Origin: Paralteromonas sediminis | GTDB taxonomy: Bacteria > Pseudomonadota > Gammaproteobacteria > Enterobacterales > Alteromonadaceae | DNA length: 64,000 nucleotides | Direction: 5' to 3' | Assembly (NCBI RefSeq): GCF_003820355.1 | Contig: NZ_RPOK01000001.1 | Coordinates: forward strand, 398,847-462,846 | Shown: positions 16,814-26,463 of the stretch, piece after piece | Layout: every line of letters begins with the position of its first letter | Position numbering within the stretch: the stretch's first letter is position 1 | Notes under the pieces: generated by a model | Told to the model about the DNA's origin: nothing | Seen by the model: only the letters and a program-made list of their open reading frames with translations | Database searches by the model: none | Position numbers and translations under genes: made by a program

Positions 16814-17239
16814 TTAGTATTGCTTTACACTTCTTGCTACACGTAGCTTAGCTATCGCTTTCATGAGTTGCAACTCACATTTGATGAGTTGATCAACATC
16901 ACAATTTTGTAGCCTTTTTTCTGCGTTCCTACGTGCTTCCTGCGCTTTTTTCTCGTCTATGTCTTTCGCTCTTATCAAAGTATCAGCCAGAATAGATACG
17001 TTGTTCGGCTGCACTTCCATAAACCCACCAGCAACGTATAAAGAATCTTTTTCTCCCCCCTTTTTTACCATGGTTAACATGCTGGGAAGTAACCCTGTAA
17101 GCAAGGGCGCATGACCGTAACAGATACCGAGATCGCCTTCTGAGCCCTTAACCGATAAATGTACAATTGATCCTGAGTAAACATGATCAATGGGAGTGAC
17201 AATTTGTACTTTGAAAGTGGACTTATACGCTGATTTCAC
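16814..17239 (-). CDS. atpC: Orphan F0F1 ATP synthase epsilon subunit
   Basis: The 141-residue protein aligns along its whole length with AtpC: an N-terminal beta-sandwich with 'GSEGDLGICYGHAPLLTGLLP' and 'LYVAGGFMEVQPNNVSILADT', then a two-helix C-terminal domain ('AQEARRNAEKRL'). No other ATP synthase gene is near; the neighbours are a porin and YqaE. It therefore looks like an extra, displaced copy rather than the housekeeping subunit, whose gene normally follows atpD. Unusual changes are the Cys in 'GICYGH' where Tyr/Pro is common, and a basic N-terminus. The GTG start has only a weak ribosome-binding site. It could modulate or replace epsilon under stress. Confidence 0.85.
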   Translation of the reverse strand: MKSAYKSTFKVQIVTPIDHVYSGSIVHLSVKGSEGDLGICYGHAPLLTGLLPSMLTMVKKGGEKDSLYVAGGFMEVQPNNVSILADTLIRAKDIDEKKAQEARRNAEKRLQNCDVDQLIKCELQLMKAIAKLRVARSVKQY

Positions 17240-17296
17240 GTTCTGTGCTGTTCCATATGTAAAGCTTCCTCCAGTAAATCTTCATGATTGAGCCAC

Positions 17297-18352
17297 TCAA
17301 AAATCATACCTTACACCAAGTTGTGAATGATAGACATCGTCCACCTCAGCCAGTGGTGAACGCATCTGTGCTAGATAGTTGAGGCGTTCTATGGACAGCC
17401 ATAGACGGATATCGCTTCTAATTGAATAAATATATTCCACTCTTAACGAATCGACTTCGCCGCTTGTTTTACATTTGTCTGCAGCCGCTCTGCCATGGAT
17501 TTTGTGTGCTTGCCATTGGTAGCCGCCATACACACCATAACTGGTTCGTCTCTCTTGTGCACACGTCCGAATAGCATTGATCAGAGTAGCGGGTTCTGCC
17601 TGATGAATTTTGACAACACCTGAACTGCTTCCTGCATATTCATCGAAGTTTGATGATGCGTTATGAGCGTATACGGACAGAGTCCAATTTTTATCGAGGT
17701 AGTACCATAGCTTGGCTCCCACTAGGGTGCCTTGATGAGAACCAAACTGGTCGCGAATAATCGCGACTTGCAGTTTGAGATTCTGGTAGGAGGTTTGTCC
17801 GCCAAGTTGAACGTTGCGTAGGCCTAATGTTTGCGTTTCATCAAAGCGTATACCCATACCCATGCGGCTGTTTTTATTGTGATAGAAGTACTGCAGTAAA
17901 TTGTCATCACGCAGCACGCCTTGCCTTTCTGTATCTAAGCCTCCCAGAAAATAATTGGTTCTGACAAACTGATGCCAGACCACATTTTGTCTTCCATAGA
18001 AAAGTGAGTGGTGTTTGTACAAGATACCCAAATAGGAAAGTCGTTTTTTTAAGGCATCTGTATTGTGAAGTTCATCCAGAAGCTGGCCTTTTAAGCCGTA
18101 TTCGACATGACCAGTAAAAGATAAATCTTCATCTATTTTCCACTCTGGTTTAATCCCCACTCGGCTCAGGTAGTCGCGCCAGTACCAACCATCACCCTTG
18201 ATGTCGGCATCAATATGCTCCAATCCCAAGCGTAAAGAACCATATGCGTGCCAACTGATATCGCTTTGGGCAAAAGCGATACTCTGAAATGCAAATAACA
18301 GGCAGAAAAAAACAGCGTTTAAACCTACCTTAAACGGTAAAAAAATGCCCAT
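17297..18352 (-). CDS. Outer-membrane beta-barrel porin-like protein
   Basis: The 351-residue protein has a signal peptide (cleavage near 'AFAQSD') and an alternating hydrophobic pattern through to a C-terminal Phe ('LGVRYDF'), the hallmark of outer-membrane barrels recognised by the Bam complex. Aromatic girdles and short turns ('HYGRQNVVWHQF'-like strands) resemble Gram-negative porins. AGGAAAC precedes the ATG. Two Cys, in 'IRTCAQE' and 'ADKCKTS', could form a loop disulfide. The transported solute is unknown. Confidence 0.72.
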   Translation of the reverse strand: MGIFLPFKVGLNAVFFCLLFAFQSIAFAQSDISWHAYGSLRLGLEHIDADIKGDGWYWRDYLSRVGIKPEWKIDEDLSFTGHVEYGLKGQLLDELHNTDALKKRLSYLGILYKHHSLFYGRQNVVWHQFVRTNYFLGGLDTERQGVLRDDNLLQYFYHNKNSRMGMGIRFDETQTLGLRNVQLGGQTSYQNLKLQVAIIRDQFGSHQGTLVGAKLWYYLDKNWTLSVYAHNASSNFDEYAGSSSGVVKIHQAEPATLINAIRTCAQERRTSYGVYGGYQWQAHKIHGRAAADKCKTSGEVDSLRVEYIYSIRSDIRLWLSIERLNYLAQMRSPLAEVDDVYHSQLGVRYDF

Positions 18353-18480
18353 GTTTCCTAAGGAGTAATAGAAAAAGAGGTCTTCATTAGAGCAAAACTA
18401 GGCAGTTATTGATTTGACTTGGATCAGGGAGCTAGGGGATTACACGCCACTGCTTGGCTAAGATAAGGTAAAATGAAGAG

Positions 18481-18509
18481 TAAAAAAAAGCCTGAACAGT
18501 GTCAGGCTT
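18481..18509 (-). terminator. Intrinsic terminator of the PEP-CTERM gene
   Basis: An 8-bp stem AAGCCTGA/TCAGGCTT (18488-18495 with 18502-18509) and six-base loop is followed, on the minus strand, by a run of T (complement of 18482-18489). It lies 24 bp after the PEP-CTERM stop. Confidence 0.85.
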
Positions 18510-18532
18510 CTTCTTAAAATGATTATTCGAGA

Positions 18533-19285
18533 CTATTTTCTTTTGCGTAAAGCCATGAAAGCAGTGCCTGCTAACAGAAGCAGAATAGCCGCTGGTGCAG
18601 AAACATCCGTTGGCGTACTTTGTCTCAACCAAGCCGTGATATGGGAGGTGTCTTTGCCATTGAATACTTTGATGCTACCGCCGAACACGTAAACATTGTG
18701 CAGGCTGCTTAAATCAAACTGATACAAGGCAAACTCGTTTCCTGCTTTTACAGAAAAGATGATTTGGTCAAAAAACATCGGTTTAATGCCGTTTAGATCA
18801 ACATCGAAGCCTGCATTTGTCCAACCACCTGACCCTCCATCGGTAGGTGTAACGTTAATCGATGACGACGCTGAACCTTCGAGCGGAGTGGCAGTCCAGC
18901 CACCAGCTGGGTTGATTTTTCCAAGCGATGTCCACGACGAGGCCGGGTCTGTGTCGGGAGAATTGCTGGTTAACCAACCGTCTGTGTCCCACAACTCCAG
19001 CGCACCTAAATCGCTCGAATTGAGCAAATGTGTATCATTATGACCACCGCTACCGTTGCCCTGGTAAGCAGCTAACAAGTCAGAACTTGTCAGACATGCA
19101 CCTGCGCTTAACGAGAATGAAGTATCGCCGCTGCTATTGATTACGATATCGTTAGCTTGACACGTAGCTGCAGCTGCCGTTTCGGCTTGTTTGCCTGGTT
19201 TGTTTTCAGGCTTTCCTGCCAGCGCAGTAGCAGGCACCGCTGCCATAGCAATAAACATCAATGTAATAAGTGGTTTCATTTGCAT
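18533..19285 (-). CDS. PEP-CTERM sorting-signal exported protein
   Basis: From the ATG at 19285 (a second at 19279 is equally possible) the protein has a signal peptide ending near 'ATALAGK', a Gly/Ser/Asn-rich low-complexity middle and a C-terminal tripartite sorting signal: 'DVSAPAA', a hydrophobic stretch 'ILLLLAGTAF', then 'RKRK'. This is the PEP-CTERM type handled by an exosortase, with the variant APA rather than PEP box common in this group. The middle contains repeated 'GGW' and 'SSW' patterns and two Cys. The frame extends upstream to 19546 without supporting features. The adjacent gene is a PrsT-like TPR protein. No exosortase gene is in the window. Confidence 0.8.
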   Translation of the reverse strand: MQMKPLITLMFIAMAAVPATALAGKPENKPGKQAETAAAATCQANDIVINSSGDTSFSLSAGACLTSSDLLAAYQGNGSGGHNDTHLLNSSDLGALELWDTDGWLTSNSPDTDPASSWTSLGKINPAGGWTATPLEGSASSSINVTPTDGGSGGWTNAGFDVDLNGIKPMFFDQIIFSVKAGNEFALYQFDLSSLHNVYVFGGSIKVFNGKDTSHITAWLRQSTPTDVSAPAAILLLLAGTAFMALRKRK

Positions 19286-19421
19286 CTGCCAATTAACTTC
19301 ATAACTATATTTTATACCGAAATACTGAGCAAAAACCATTCCAAAAATTATATCCATATATTTCAGTTGGTTATAAATCCGTCGTTTAGACTGTGTAAAA
19401 AAAACCGACACTCTTTTGCCT

Positions 19422-22211
19422 TTAACTGCGAGTTTGCTGTAAAAGCTGTTCTGCGTCATTACGTTCCGGGAAGAAGAGGTCTGATGCAAGCGCACGACTA
19501 AGCTCTGCGTTGGCTTCTTTATTACGCCCCAAAGCAATGAGGACACTGGCTAGTCTGTATTTATTCGTTGGATTGACTGAATCAAGGGCGCCAGCATCGC
19601 GCAGCGTTTTTAGTGCTTTCTCATATGCCTGCTCCTGAAACTGGAGCCAACCTAGCAAACTTAGGTACTGCGCTTTCTGCGGTTGAAGCGAACTGGCTTT
19701 TTGTACATGCTTTTTGGCCTCAGCGCTGTCCGTCGTCATCAATGAGCGGGCAAGTTGAAAATGAATATCACTTTTATCGTCTAATGCTGCATTGTCTAAC
19801 AAATACAGCCAGTGGTACTGGGCTTTGCTAAACGCCTGATTTTGCATGAATAACCTAGCCAGTAAACTACGTTGAAAATGCAGAGAGGGGGCTTGAGTTA
19901 ACACACTCTCAAGTGTCTTTATAATTGGCTGTTGCTGACTACCCGCAATGGCTTGTTGATAGGCATGAAATGCCGCAACCTGATTGTCTGGTTGCGCGAA
20001 AAAAGCCTTGAGATGGTAGGTATTCGCATTTTCAATATTGCCCAGCGCCGATTCGGTTTGAGCAGCTAAAATCAATACGCTAGCATGTTTTGGGTGTGTT
20101 TTTAGTAACTCCGTGGTACGTTTTTTGGCATCATCAAGTGCATTTTCAATTAAGCTCACTCTTATCAGTTCAAGCTTATAGGCTAGGTTATCGGGTTCTA
20201 TTTCGACAGCAGTTTTGATGCTGCGAAGTGCATTTGCACTGTCTTGCGCACGGGTTTGTAATTGGCTCAATGAAAACAGGTATTCAGGTTGTTCACGCCA
20301 GATGCCGTAAAGGATATTGAGTTGCCGGGATGCCTCATCATTTTGCCCCATGGCCAGTAATACTTCGGCTTTGGCCTGCAAATAGCGAGGTTCTAGCCTG
20401 TTTTGTTTTAGTAAGGTATCCAGTGTGGAAAGTGCTTTTTTATGTTCTTCTTGCTCAACAAAAAGGCGCGCAATCAGTTCGTAAGCATACCGACTGTCGG
20501 GTGTGATTGTCAGCGCTTTGTTGAACGCTTCCAACGCTTCGTCGTAGCGTGCTTTCGACGCCAGCACGCGACCTTTGAGCAATAATGCGTCCGCCTTTTG
20601 GGGGTGAGATGTAGTAAGCTTTTCTAATTCAATCAGTGCACTATCAGACTTCTTTTGCAAAAACAGTAGTTTGGCGTTGTTTAGCCTCGCTGGGTAAGGC
20701 GGTGTCAACGAGCGCAATAGCGGAGCCAGCGTATTCGCTGCCTCATCTAACTGGCCTTTTGCGATTAACAAGTTCGACTTTAAGATGAGTAGTTCCTGAT
20801 TTTCTGGTGACAAGCTTAACGCTCTGTTAAGGCTATCGATTGCTTGGTCATACTGTCCCAGTGAACGGTATGCAGTAGAAAAGAGTGATGCAATATCCTG
20901 ATTGTCTGAATTGTAAAAGTAATGATTTAGTAATTCGATTGCTTGCTGGTTTTTGTTTTCTGCTATGAGTAAACCCGCTTCAATAAACGCGATTTGTCCA
21001 TTGTTTCCGTGAATTTGCTTTAAGTCATTAATCAGACGCCTACACCTAAGGAACTGTTTAGTGGAAATGTATAGCTCACAAAGTTGCCCCGAAAGTGGCG
21101 CACTTTGACTCACAACATCGGGGAATTTTTCCAATAGCGTTATCGCTCTGTCAGCCTGTTCAGTATTAAGGTAAGCAGAAACTAGCATGGATAATTGGTT
21201 GCTGTCTGGCGTATTGTCTTCAATATACGCCTCTAATTGCGCAGCAACCCCTTCAAAATTGCCCAGAGAAAACGAAGAGAGTGCACTCACCAACAATAAT
21301 TCACTTTTTTGCGCCTTCACATCAGAAGGCAGTCGTGACATTAAGCTGTCAACTTCAGAAAAAACTGCCTGTGCACTTTCTTCCTGATCATTCATCATCA
21401 ATAGGCGCCCTTTAATCAGAAGTGCAAAAGGGTCATTAGGCGTTTCAGCTAATAATTCATCATTGAGTTGCTGTGCTTGTGTTACATTGCCTGCGCGTAA
21501 ATTAGCGTTGACCAGAGAACGCTTAAGCGGTAAATCCCGAGCATTCAGTTGGTATGCTTTTCGATAATGGTTGAGAGCGCTATCAAGCTGGTTCATTGCT
21601 TGATAATACTGCCCGAGTAAATATTCCGTTTTAAAGTGTTCGTCTTTTTGTTGCATGGCCTTGTCCAGAAAGCCTTTGGCTGCTGCAAGATCATTTTGCC
21701 TGAGGTGAAAATCAGCCAGGGCACTAAGAATATCTACATCGTCAGGATGGTTTTGATTGGCGCGCTCAAGTAATGCCAACGCACTCGTGACGTTATTTAG
21801 CTGATAGTGCGAATCAGCCTTAACCAACATTAATGCTTTGCGATTTTGCGGGATAAGCGGCTGTTCAGATATTTGAAACACTTCCTCATAGCGCTCCAGT
21901 AAATAAAGCGCTTTCGCGAGTGGCACGCTGGTTAAGTTGACATCTGCACCCATGGCAATGGCTTCATTAATTTCAATAAAAGCATCGAAGGGCAAGCCGC
22001 GAGTAAGTAGCACTTCACCCATAAGAATTTTAGATGGAAGGTGTTCGGGGTCGCCCTGAAGCGCATTTTTCAGGTAGATATAGGCTTCTGAAAAATCCTG
22101 TTTTTGAAAAGACTCAAGCGCGGTTTCATAGTCGTCTTTGGTTTGTGCAAACCCATTGCCACTCAATAAATAAAATGCAGTACAGAACTGCAAAAAAATC
22201 ACTCTAACCAT
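19422..22211 (-). CDS. prsT: PEP-CTERM system TPR-repeat protein, PrsT-like
   Basis: The 929-residue secreted protein has a signal peptide ('LLSGNGFAQTKDD') and about 20 tetratricopeptide repeats to the end. The N-terminal part 'AYIYLKNALQGDPEHLPSKILMGEVLL' and 'EAIAMGADVN' is the characteristic opening of PrsT, the TPR protein found beside exosortase/PEP-CTERM exopolysaccharide loci. PrsT is usually annotated as a lipoprotein; no lipobox Cys is seen here, so this one may be soluble in the periplasm. It precedes a PEP-CTERM target gene on the same strand. The likely job is a scaffold for export or processing of PEP-CTERM proteins and polysaccharide. Confidence 0.82.
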   Translation of the reverse strand: MVRVIFLQFCTAFYLLSGNGFAQTKDDYETALESFQKQDFSEAYIYLKNALQGDPEHLPSKILMGEVLLTRGLPFDAFIEINEAIAMGADVNLTSVPLAKALYLLERYEEVFQISEQPLIPQNRKALMLVKADSHYQLNNVTSALALLERANQNHPDDVDILSALADFHLRQNDLAAAKGFLDKAMQQKDEHFKTEYLLGQYYQAMNQLDSALNHYRKAYQLNARDLPLKRSLVNANLRAGNVTQAQQLNDELLAETPNDPFALLIKGRLLMMNDQEESAQAVFSEVDSLMSRLPSDVKAQKSELLLVSALSSFSLGNFEGVAAQLEAYIEDNTPDSNQLSMLVSAYLNTEQADRAITLLEKFPDVVSQSAPLSGQLCELYISTKQFLRCRRLINDLKQIHGNNGQIAFIEAGLLIAENKNQQAIELLNHYFYNSDNQDIASLFSTAYRSLGQYDQAIDSLNRALSLSPENQELLILKSNLLIAKGQLDEAANTLAPLLRSLTPPYPARLNNAKLLFLQKKSDSALIELEKLTTSHPQKADALLLKGRVLASKARYDEALEAFNKALTITPDSRYAYELIARLFVEQEEHKKALSTLDTLLKQNRLEPRYLQAKAEVLLAMGQNDEASRQLNILYGIWREQPEYLFSLSQLQTRAQDSANALRSIKTAVEIEPDNLAYKLELIRVSLIENALDDAKKRTTELLKTHPKHASVLILAAQTESALGNIENANTYHLKAFFAQPDNQVAAFHAYQQAIAGSQQQPIIKTLESVLTQAPSLHFQRSLLARLFMQNQAFSKAQYHWLYLLDNAALDDKSDIHFQLARSLMTTDSAEAKKHVQKASSLQPQKAQYLSLLGWLQFQEQAYEKALKTLRDAGALDSVNPTNKYRLASVLIALGRNKEANAELSRALASDLFFPERNDAEQLLQQTRS

Positions 22212-22313
22212 CTGCCAAATACATCTTGCGACTTGTTTTCTTTAGATACAGTTTACACCGTCTGCAATAGCAAACAATCTAAGAAGCTTGTTGTAGATAA
22301 CTCATGGTGACTG

Positions 22314-23618
22314 TTATTTAGAAATTTGACTCACGATGTCGACCATTTCATTGGTCCGTTCGTTAATCTGATTAATAAAATCACCAGAACGTTTGATCAG
22401 CTCAAGGCCGTTTTCAGTACGATTCTGAATGGCGGCAATTTCTGCTACTGCGGCACTGGTTAATTTTTGATTTTCTTCAACCATTTTTTCTATTTCTGAA
22501 GTAGATGCCGACGTACGTGAAGCAAGTTGGCGCACTTCGTCTGCCACTACGGCAAAGCCTCTGCCTTGGTCGCCGGCCCTGGCAGCTTCTATAGCGGCAT
22601 TCAATGCAAGTAGGTTAGTTTGGTCGGCTATTTCATGAATAGTATGCACAATATTGGATATTTCTTGGGATTGAGCACTTAATTGACTGACATTGCCGGC
22701 AGATTCAGAGAGTTCACTTTGCATTACTTCCATCGATGAAATTGCTTTTTTAAGCTCAATATTTCCCTCGTTGGCGATGTCGTCAGTTTCTTTAGATGCG
22801 GCCAGTGCTGTATTCACAGTTTGTTCTCTGGACAGGACTACCTGCGTAATGTCTGAGGCAATTTTCATTATTTTAACGAGGTTACCATTGATGTCATAAA
22901 TCGGATTGTAAGAAGCCTCTAACCACAAAGGTTCACCATTCTTTTTCTGTCTTTCAAAAGTGCCATGCTGGTATTCTCCTCGGTTCAAAGCCTGCCAAAA
23001 TGCATTATATTCATTGTTATTGGTAATGTGTGAAGGGCAGAACATACTGTGATGTGCCCCCACAATTTCATTTAATGAGTAGCCTGAGGCAGCACAAAAA
23101 TTATCATTTGCAGTGATAATACTGCCATCTGCGTTGAATTCGATTGTGGCCATCGACCGGCCCAATGCCTCTAACTTACCTTGCATGTCACTTTTTTCAT
23201 TCATCAAACTTGTGATATCTGAGGCCAATTTGACAACTTTGTATACCGAGCCGCTCTCATCCTTAACCGGGCAATAACTGGCCTCTAACCACACCAGTTC
23301 ACCCTTTTTATTTACGCGCTGGATACTGGATGAGAAGGGGATACCTTGAGACAGTTTCTCCCAAAAACTGCTGTATTCTGGTGATTTTGCAAAGTCAGAA
23401 GTGCAAAACACGCGGTGATGTTTGCCTTTGATTTCATTCAGGTCATAGTGCATTGCGTTGAGAAAGTTTTCGTTGGCGGACAGAATAGTGCCGTCAGGCG
23501 AAAATTGAATCATCGCCTGACTATTGCTGATCGCAGAAAGCATGGCAAGGTTATCAGCGTTCGCCTGTTCTTTGGCAGCTTGCTCAGCACTATTTTTTTC
23601 CGTTCTTTTCCACCACAT
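22314..23618 (-). CDS. Cytoplasmic PAS-PAS methyl-accepting chemotaxis protein (BdlA/Aer-like)
   Basis: From the ATG at 23618 (GAGAAG upstream; the frame is open to 23729) the protein has 434 residues and no TM segment. Two PAS domains lie at ~25-135 and ~150-260, each with the PAS/PAC ending ('LASDITSL', 'IASDITQV') and closely similar 'WLEASY.P' motifs, indicating an internal duplication. An MCP signalling domain follows, with the hairpin tip '[20 protein letters not shown]'. This layout is that of BdlA, a biofilm-dispersion sensor, and of Aer-like energy sensors. The cofactor cannot be read from sequence. Confidence 0.87.
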   Translation of the reverse strand: MWWKRTEKNSAEQAAKEQANADNLAMLSAISNSQAMIQFSPDGTILSANENFLNAMHYDLNEIKGKHHRVFCTSDFAKSPEYSSFWEKLSQGIPFSSSIQRVNKKGELVWLEASYCPVKDESGSVYKVVKLASDITSLMNEKSDMQGKLEALGRSMATIEFNADGSIITANDNFCAASGYSLNEIVGAHHSMFCPSHITNNNEYNAFWQALNRGEYQHGTFERQKKNGEPLWLEASYNPIYDINGNLVKIMKIASDITQVVLSREQTVNTALAASKETDDIANEGNIELKKAISSMEVMQSELSESAGNVSQLSAQSQEISNIVHTIHEIADQTNLLALNAAIEAARAGDQGRGFAVVADEVRQLASRTSASTSEIEKMVEENQKLTSAAVAEIAAIQNRTENGLELIKRSGDFINQINERTNEMVDIVSQISK

Positions 23619-23838
23619 AATTAGCTTCTCGTTTGTGTTGTACGAATGGGAAGGTTGGATATCTTCATTTAATCTCCCCAAATTATCAGAGAATTCATAC
23701 ATCTTCGACCCAAGTATAGTCGGCATCAATGTTTATGCATAAAACGGCTTTACGTTGGGTGACTTTCAGTTGAGGGATTAAGCTTGCTAAGATACGTTGA
23801 TAATTTTCTTATTTATGCCGTATATGCAAAGGATAAAC

Positions 23839-26289
23839 ATGAATAAAACCCTACTTACCGGTGCATTGTTAACTGCACTGAGTGGCAGCTTGTGTGCCGC
23901 GACACTTCCATCAGAAAATATACAGGCCTTAGGGCCAATTGACATCAGTACACCTCAGTTGCTTACTGAGAGCCCCAAAGCAGAATCTGTCTTTGATAGC
24001 CTGTCTGCAGTGGCCGGTAAAAGTGGCGACAAGCTAAATCTTTTTGGTGAAGAATATGTCTGGCAGCCGTTGAGTACATTTAATAAGGACAAAGAAACGG
24101 CGTTGAGCTTGTATCGGTTCACCTTAAGTGTTGATCGTTTTACTCAAGGCGAATTAGTCGTTGAAGGCGTAGACAAGCTAAATGTATTCGTTGCCGGGGT
24201 TGAAGCGAAAAAAGGCGAAAAAGGCTACTCACTGGCCCTACCTACCGGTGATCACGCGGTATTTATTACTGCAACAAAGCGCGCTGCAGAAACCGAGATT
24301 CAATTTAGCTTTGAAGGTAAAGCCGAACATGATCAGGTGACCCTGCATAAAGGTGGCAAAGTGCGCTTGGCGGCTAAGCAGCTGTTTGACTCAGAAACTA
24401 TCTCAAGCGTTGAGCTGTCAGATAACGGTGAATATGCCCTTATCGCGAAACGGCATTATCACCAGGACACTGGCAATAAGGCTGTCACACTCACAGAGCT
24501 GGTCAATGTGGGTGATTTGTCAGTGATACACACTTGGGACAACGGCCTTCGCAGCGCAATGTTTTCACCAGACAATCAATCATTAGTTTATTTTCATAAT
24601 AATAAACTTCACCAGCTAAACATCGACACGTTGAGAACCGAAACGATAAGCGCAGAATTGGAAGACGCCAGTGGCTTTAGGTTTTTTGGTAATGAAAGCC
24701 TGGTGTTTTCTTGGAATAAAGAGGGTGACGATGACGGTGATCTAGCCAAACGTTATCAGGCATTGCAGGACAGGTGGCGTAGTTGGCGAGATAACCGTCA
24801 GTTATACCAGTTAGATATTGACACTGGCTTTATCCGCCAGCTCACACAGCATGAAGCCAGCAGCACATTGCTGGATATTGATGAAACAAGAAATACCCTG
24901 CTAATAAGTCGTAGTCTCATTGATTACTCAGCCCCACCTCATGGCGCTACTGGCTTGTTTGAACTGAACCTCAAGACTGGTGAAGAACGGAAAATAGGGC
25001 ACTATCGTGCATTTAGTTCTGCGCGGTATAGCAGCAAAGGATTGTATGTTACCGGTGGGCCCAATTTTGCCGGAGGCAAAGGCTTGAACGTATCCGAGGG
25101 GCTGGTTGCCAACGACTACGATGGCCAGTTGTATCATATGAACTTGCAGGGTGAAGATATTCAGGCGCTGTCTAAAGCATTCGACCCTGCTATCAACGGT
25201 ATTCATGTCCTTAAAAATGACGATGTTATTTTTACAGCCAGCGAAAAAGACAGGGTGCCCTTGTATCAATATGATGCCAGTAAGGCGCGCTTTATTAAGC
25301 TGAGTGAGCAAACCGATACCGTTAGATCGTGGGCAAGTACAGACAACGCAAAAGCCCAGATTATGTACGCAGCAACCCATGCCTCACGCCCTCAGGCTCT
25401 GTATACCCAGGTTGTTGGCCGCAAGGCCAAAAAACAATGGGATGCCAGTGCGGCGTTTGCCAATACCAGTATCGCTAAGCTGAATGATTTTGACGTGGTA
25501 AATCCAGACGGCATATCCATTGATGGCCGGGTTTACTTGCCAGACAACTTCGATGCATCCAAAAAATACCCCGCGCTAGTTTATTATTATGGCGGTACGG
25601 CTACCGTTACCCGAGGATTTAAAGGGCGTTATCCTTTTAATCTATGGGCAGCAAATGGTTATGTTGTTTACGTTTTGCAGCCCACAGGGACTTACGGCTA
25701 TGGACAAGACTTCTCTGCTAAACACGTTAATGCTTGGGGCGATTATACGGTTGACGACATCATTCACAGTACCAAAGCATTCTTAGAAGCGCATCCGTTT
25801 GTCGATGCTGATAGAGTTGGTCATTTAGGCGCGTCGTATGGCGGTTTTATGACCATGCTGCTAGCGACGAAAACCGATATTTTCGCAGCGTCTGTCTCAC
25901 ATGCCGGCATTTCAACATTAACTTCCTACTGGGGCGAAGGCTGGTGGGGCGCGCTCTATTCCGGGGTTGCATCAAGAAACAGCTTTCCATGGAACAATCC
26001 AGAGCTCTACACTGATCACAGTCCGATTTATCACGCTGATAAAGTCACTAATCCTATTTTATTAATTCACGGTGACAGTGACGTTAATGTGCCTGTTGGC
26101 GAGAGCCATACGTTCTACACCGCGCTTAAACTGTTAGATAAAGATGTGGAGTTAGTGGAGTATTTGGGCGATGACCACCATATACTCGCACGAGATAAAA
26201 CGTTCCATTGGTGGGCGACGATATTGTCGTATTTTGACAAGCACCTGAAAGACCAGCCTGAGTGGTGGGAGTACCACTTTTCAAAATAG
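23839..26289 (+). CDS. S9-family prolyl oligopeptidase-type serine peptidase, exported
   Basis: The ATG at 23839 follows AGGATAAAC and gives a signal peptide ('GSLCAATLPS'); the frame upstream is not used. The 816-residue protein has a beta-propeller region followed by an alpha/beta hydrolase domain with the catalytic triad Ser666 ('GASYGGF'), Asp748 ('HGDSDVNVP') and His780 or His781 ('DDHHIL'). Family S9 enzymes of this class (DPP-IV/acylaminoacyl-peptidase like) remove dipeptides or cleave oligopeptides. Location is probably periplasmic. A strong intrinsic terminator follows 8 bp after the stop. Confidence 0.9.
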   Translation: MNKTLLTGALLTALSGSLCAATLPSENIQALGPIDISTPQLLTESPKAESVFDSLSAVAGKSGDKLNLFGEEYVWQPLSTFNKDKETALSLYRFTLSVDRFTQGELVVEGVDKLNVFVAGVEAKKGEKGYSLALPTGDHAVFITATKRAAETEIQFSFEGKAEHDQVTLHKGGKVRLAAKQLFDSETISSVELSDNGEYALIAKRHYHQDTGNKAVTLTELVNVGDLSVIHTWDNGLRSAMFSPDNQSLVYFHNNKLHQLNIDTLRTETISAELEDASGFRFFGNESLVFSWNKEGDDDGDLAKRYQALQDRWRSWRDNRQLYQLDIDTGFIRQLTQHEASSTLLDIDETRNTLLISRSLIDYSAPPHGATGLFELNLKTGEERKIGHYRAFSSARYSSKGLYVTGGPNFAGGKGLNVSEGLVANDYDGQLYHMNLQGEDIQALSKAFDPAINGIHVLKNDDVIFTASEKDRVPLYQYDASKARFIKLSEQTDTVRSWASTDNAKAQIMYAATHASRPQALYTQVVGRKAKKQWDASAAFANTSIAKLNDFDVVNPDGISIDGRVYLPDNFDASKKYPALVYYYGGTATVTRGFKGRYPFNLWAANGYVVYVLQPTGTYGYGQDFSAKHVNAWGDYTVDDIIHSTKAFLEAHPFVDADRVGHLGASYGGFMTMLLATKTDIFAASVSHAGISTLTSYWGEGWWGALYSGVASRNSFPWNNPELYTDHSPIYHADKVTNPILLIHGDSDVNVPVGESHTFYTALKLLDKDVELVEYLGDDHHILARDKTFHWWATILSYFDKHLKDQPEWWEYHFSK

Positions 26290-26296
26290 TTAAACG

Positions 26297-26320
26297 AGCC
26301 GGCGATAAGCCGGCTTTTTT
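26297..26320 (+). terminator. Intrinsic terminator of the S9 peptidase gene
   Basis: AGCCGGC-GATAA-GCCGGCT forms a GC-rich 7-bp stem (26297-26303 with 26309-26315) followed by six T. Confidence 0.92.
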
Positions 26321-26380
26321 ATTCTCTTCTTCTTTTTTAAAGCGTAATCAGTTCCTCGCAAATAGGCTTAAGGTTATGCA

Positions 26381-26415
26381 ATACATTATACCTTGTATAA
26401 CAAGGTATAATGTAT
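26381..26415. promoter_or_regulatory. Perfect 15-bp inverted repeat, candidate PadR operator
   Basis: ATACATTATACCTTG (26381-26395), five-base spacer TATAA, then its exact reverse complement (26401-26415). The dyad lies 49 bp before the PadR-type gene, in the only non-coding gap of that operon. PadR repressors bind long AT-rich dyads at their own promoters, so autoregulation is likely. Without a T-run after it, a terminator role is unlikely. Confidence 0.65.
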
Positions 26416-26463
26416 TATAAAGTATGAAAGCAGTAAAATTGATCAACAAAATGGCTTCTTACT

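Noticed and set aside
24928-25380. 150-codon ORF opposite the S9 peptidase gene
   Set aside because: It lies fully inside a well-supported gene and has no start signal.
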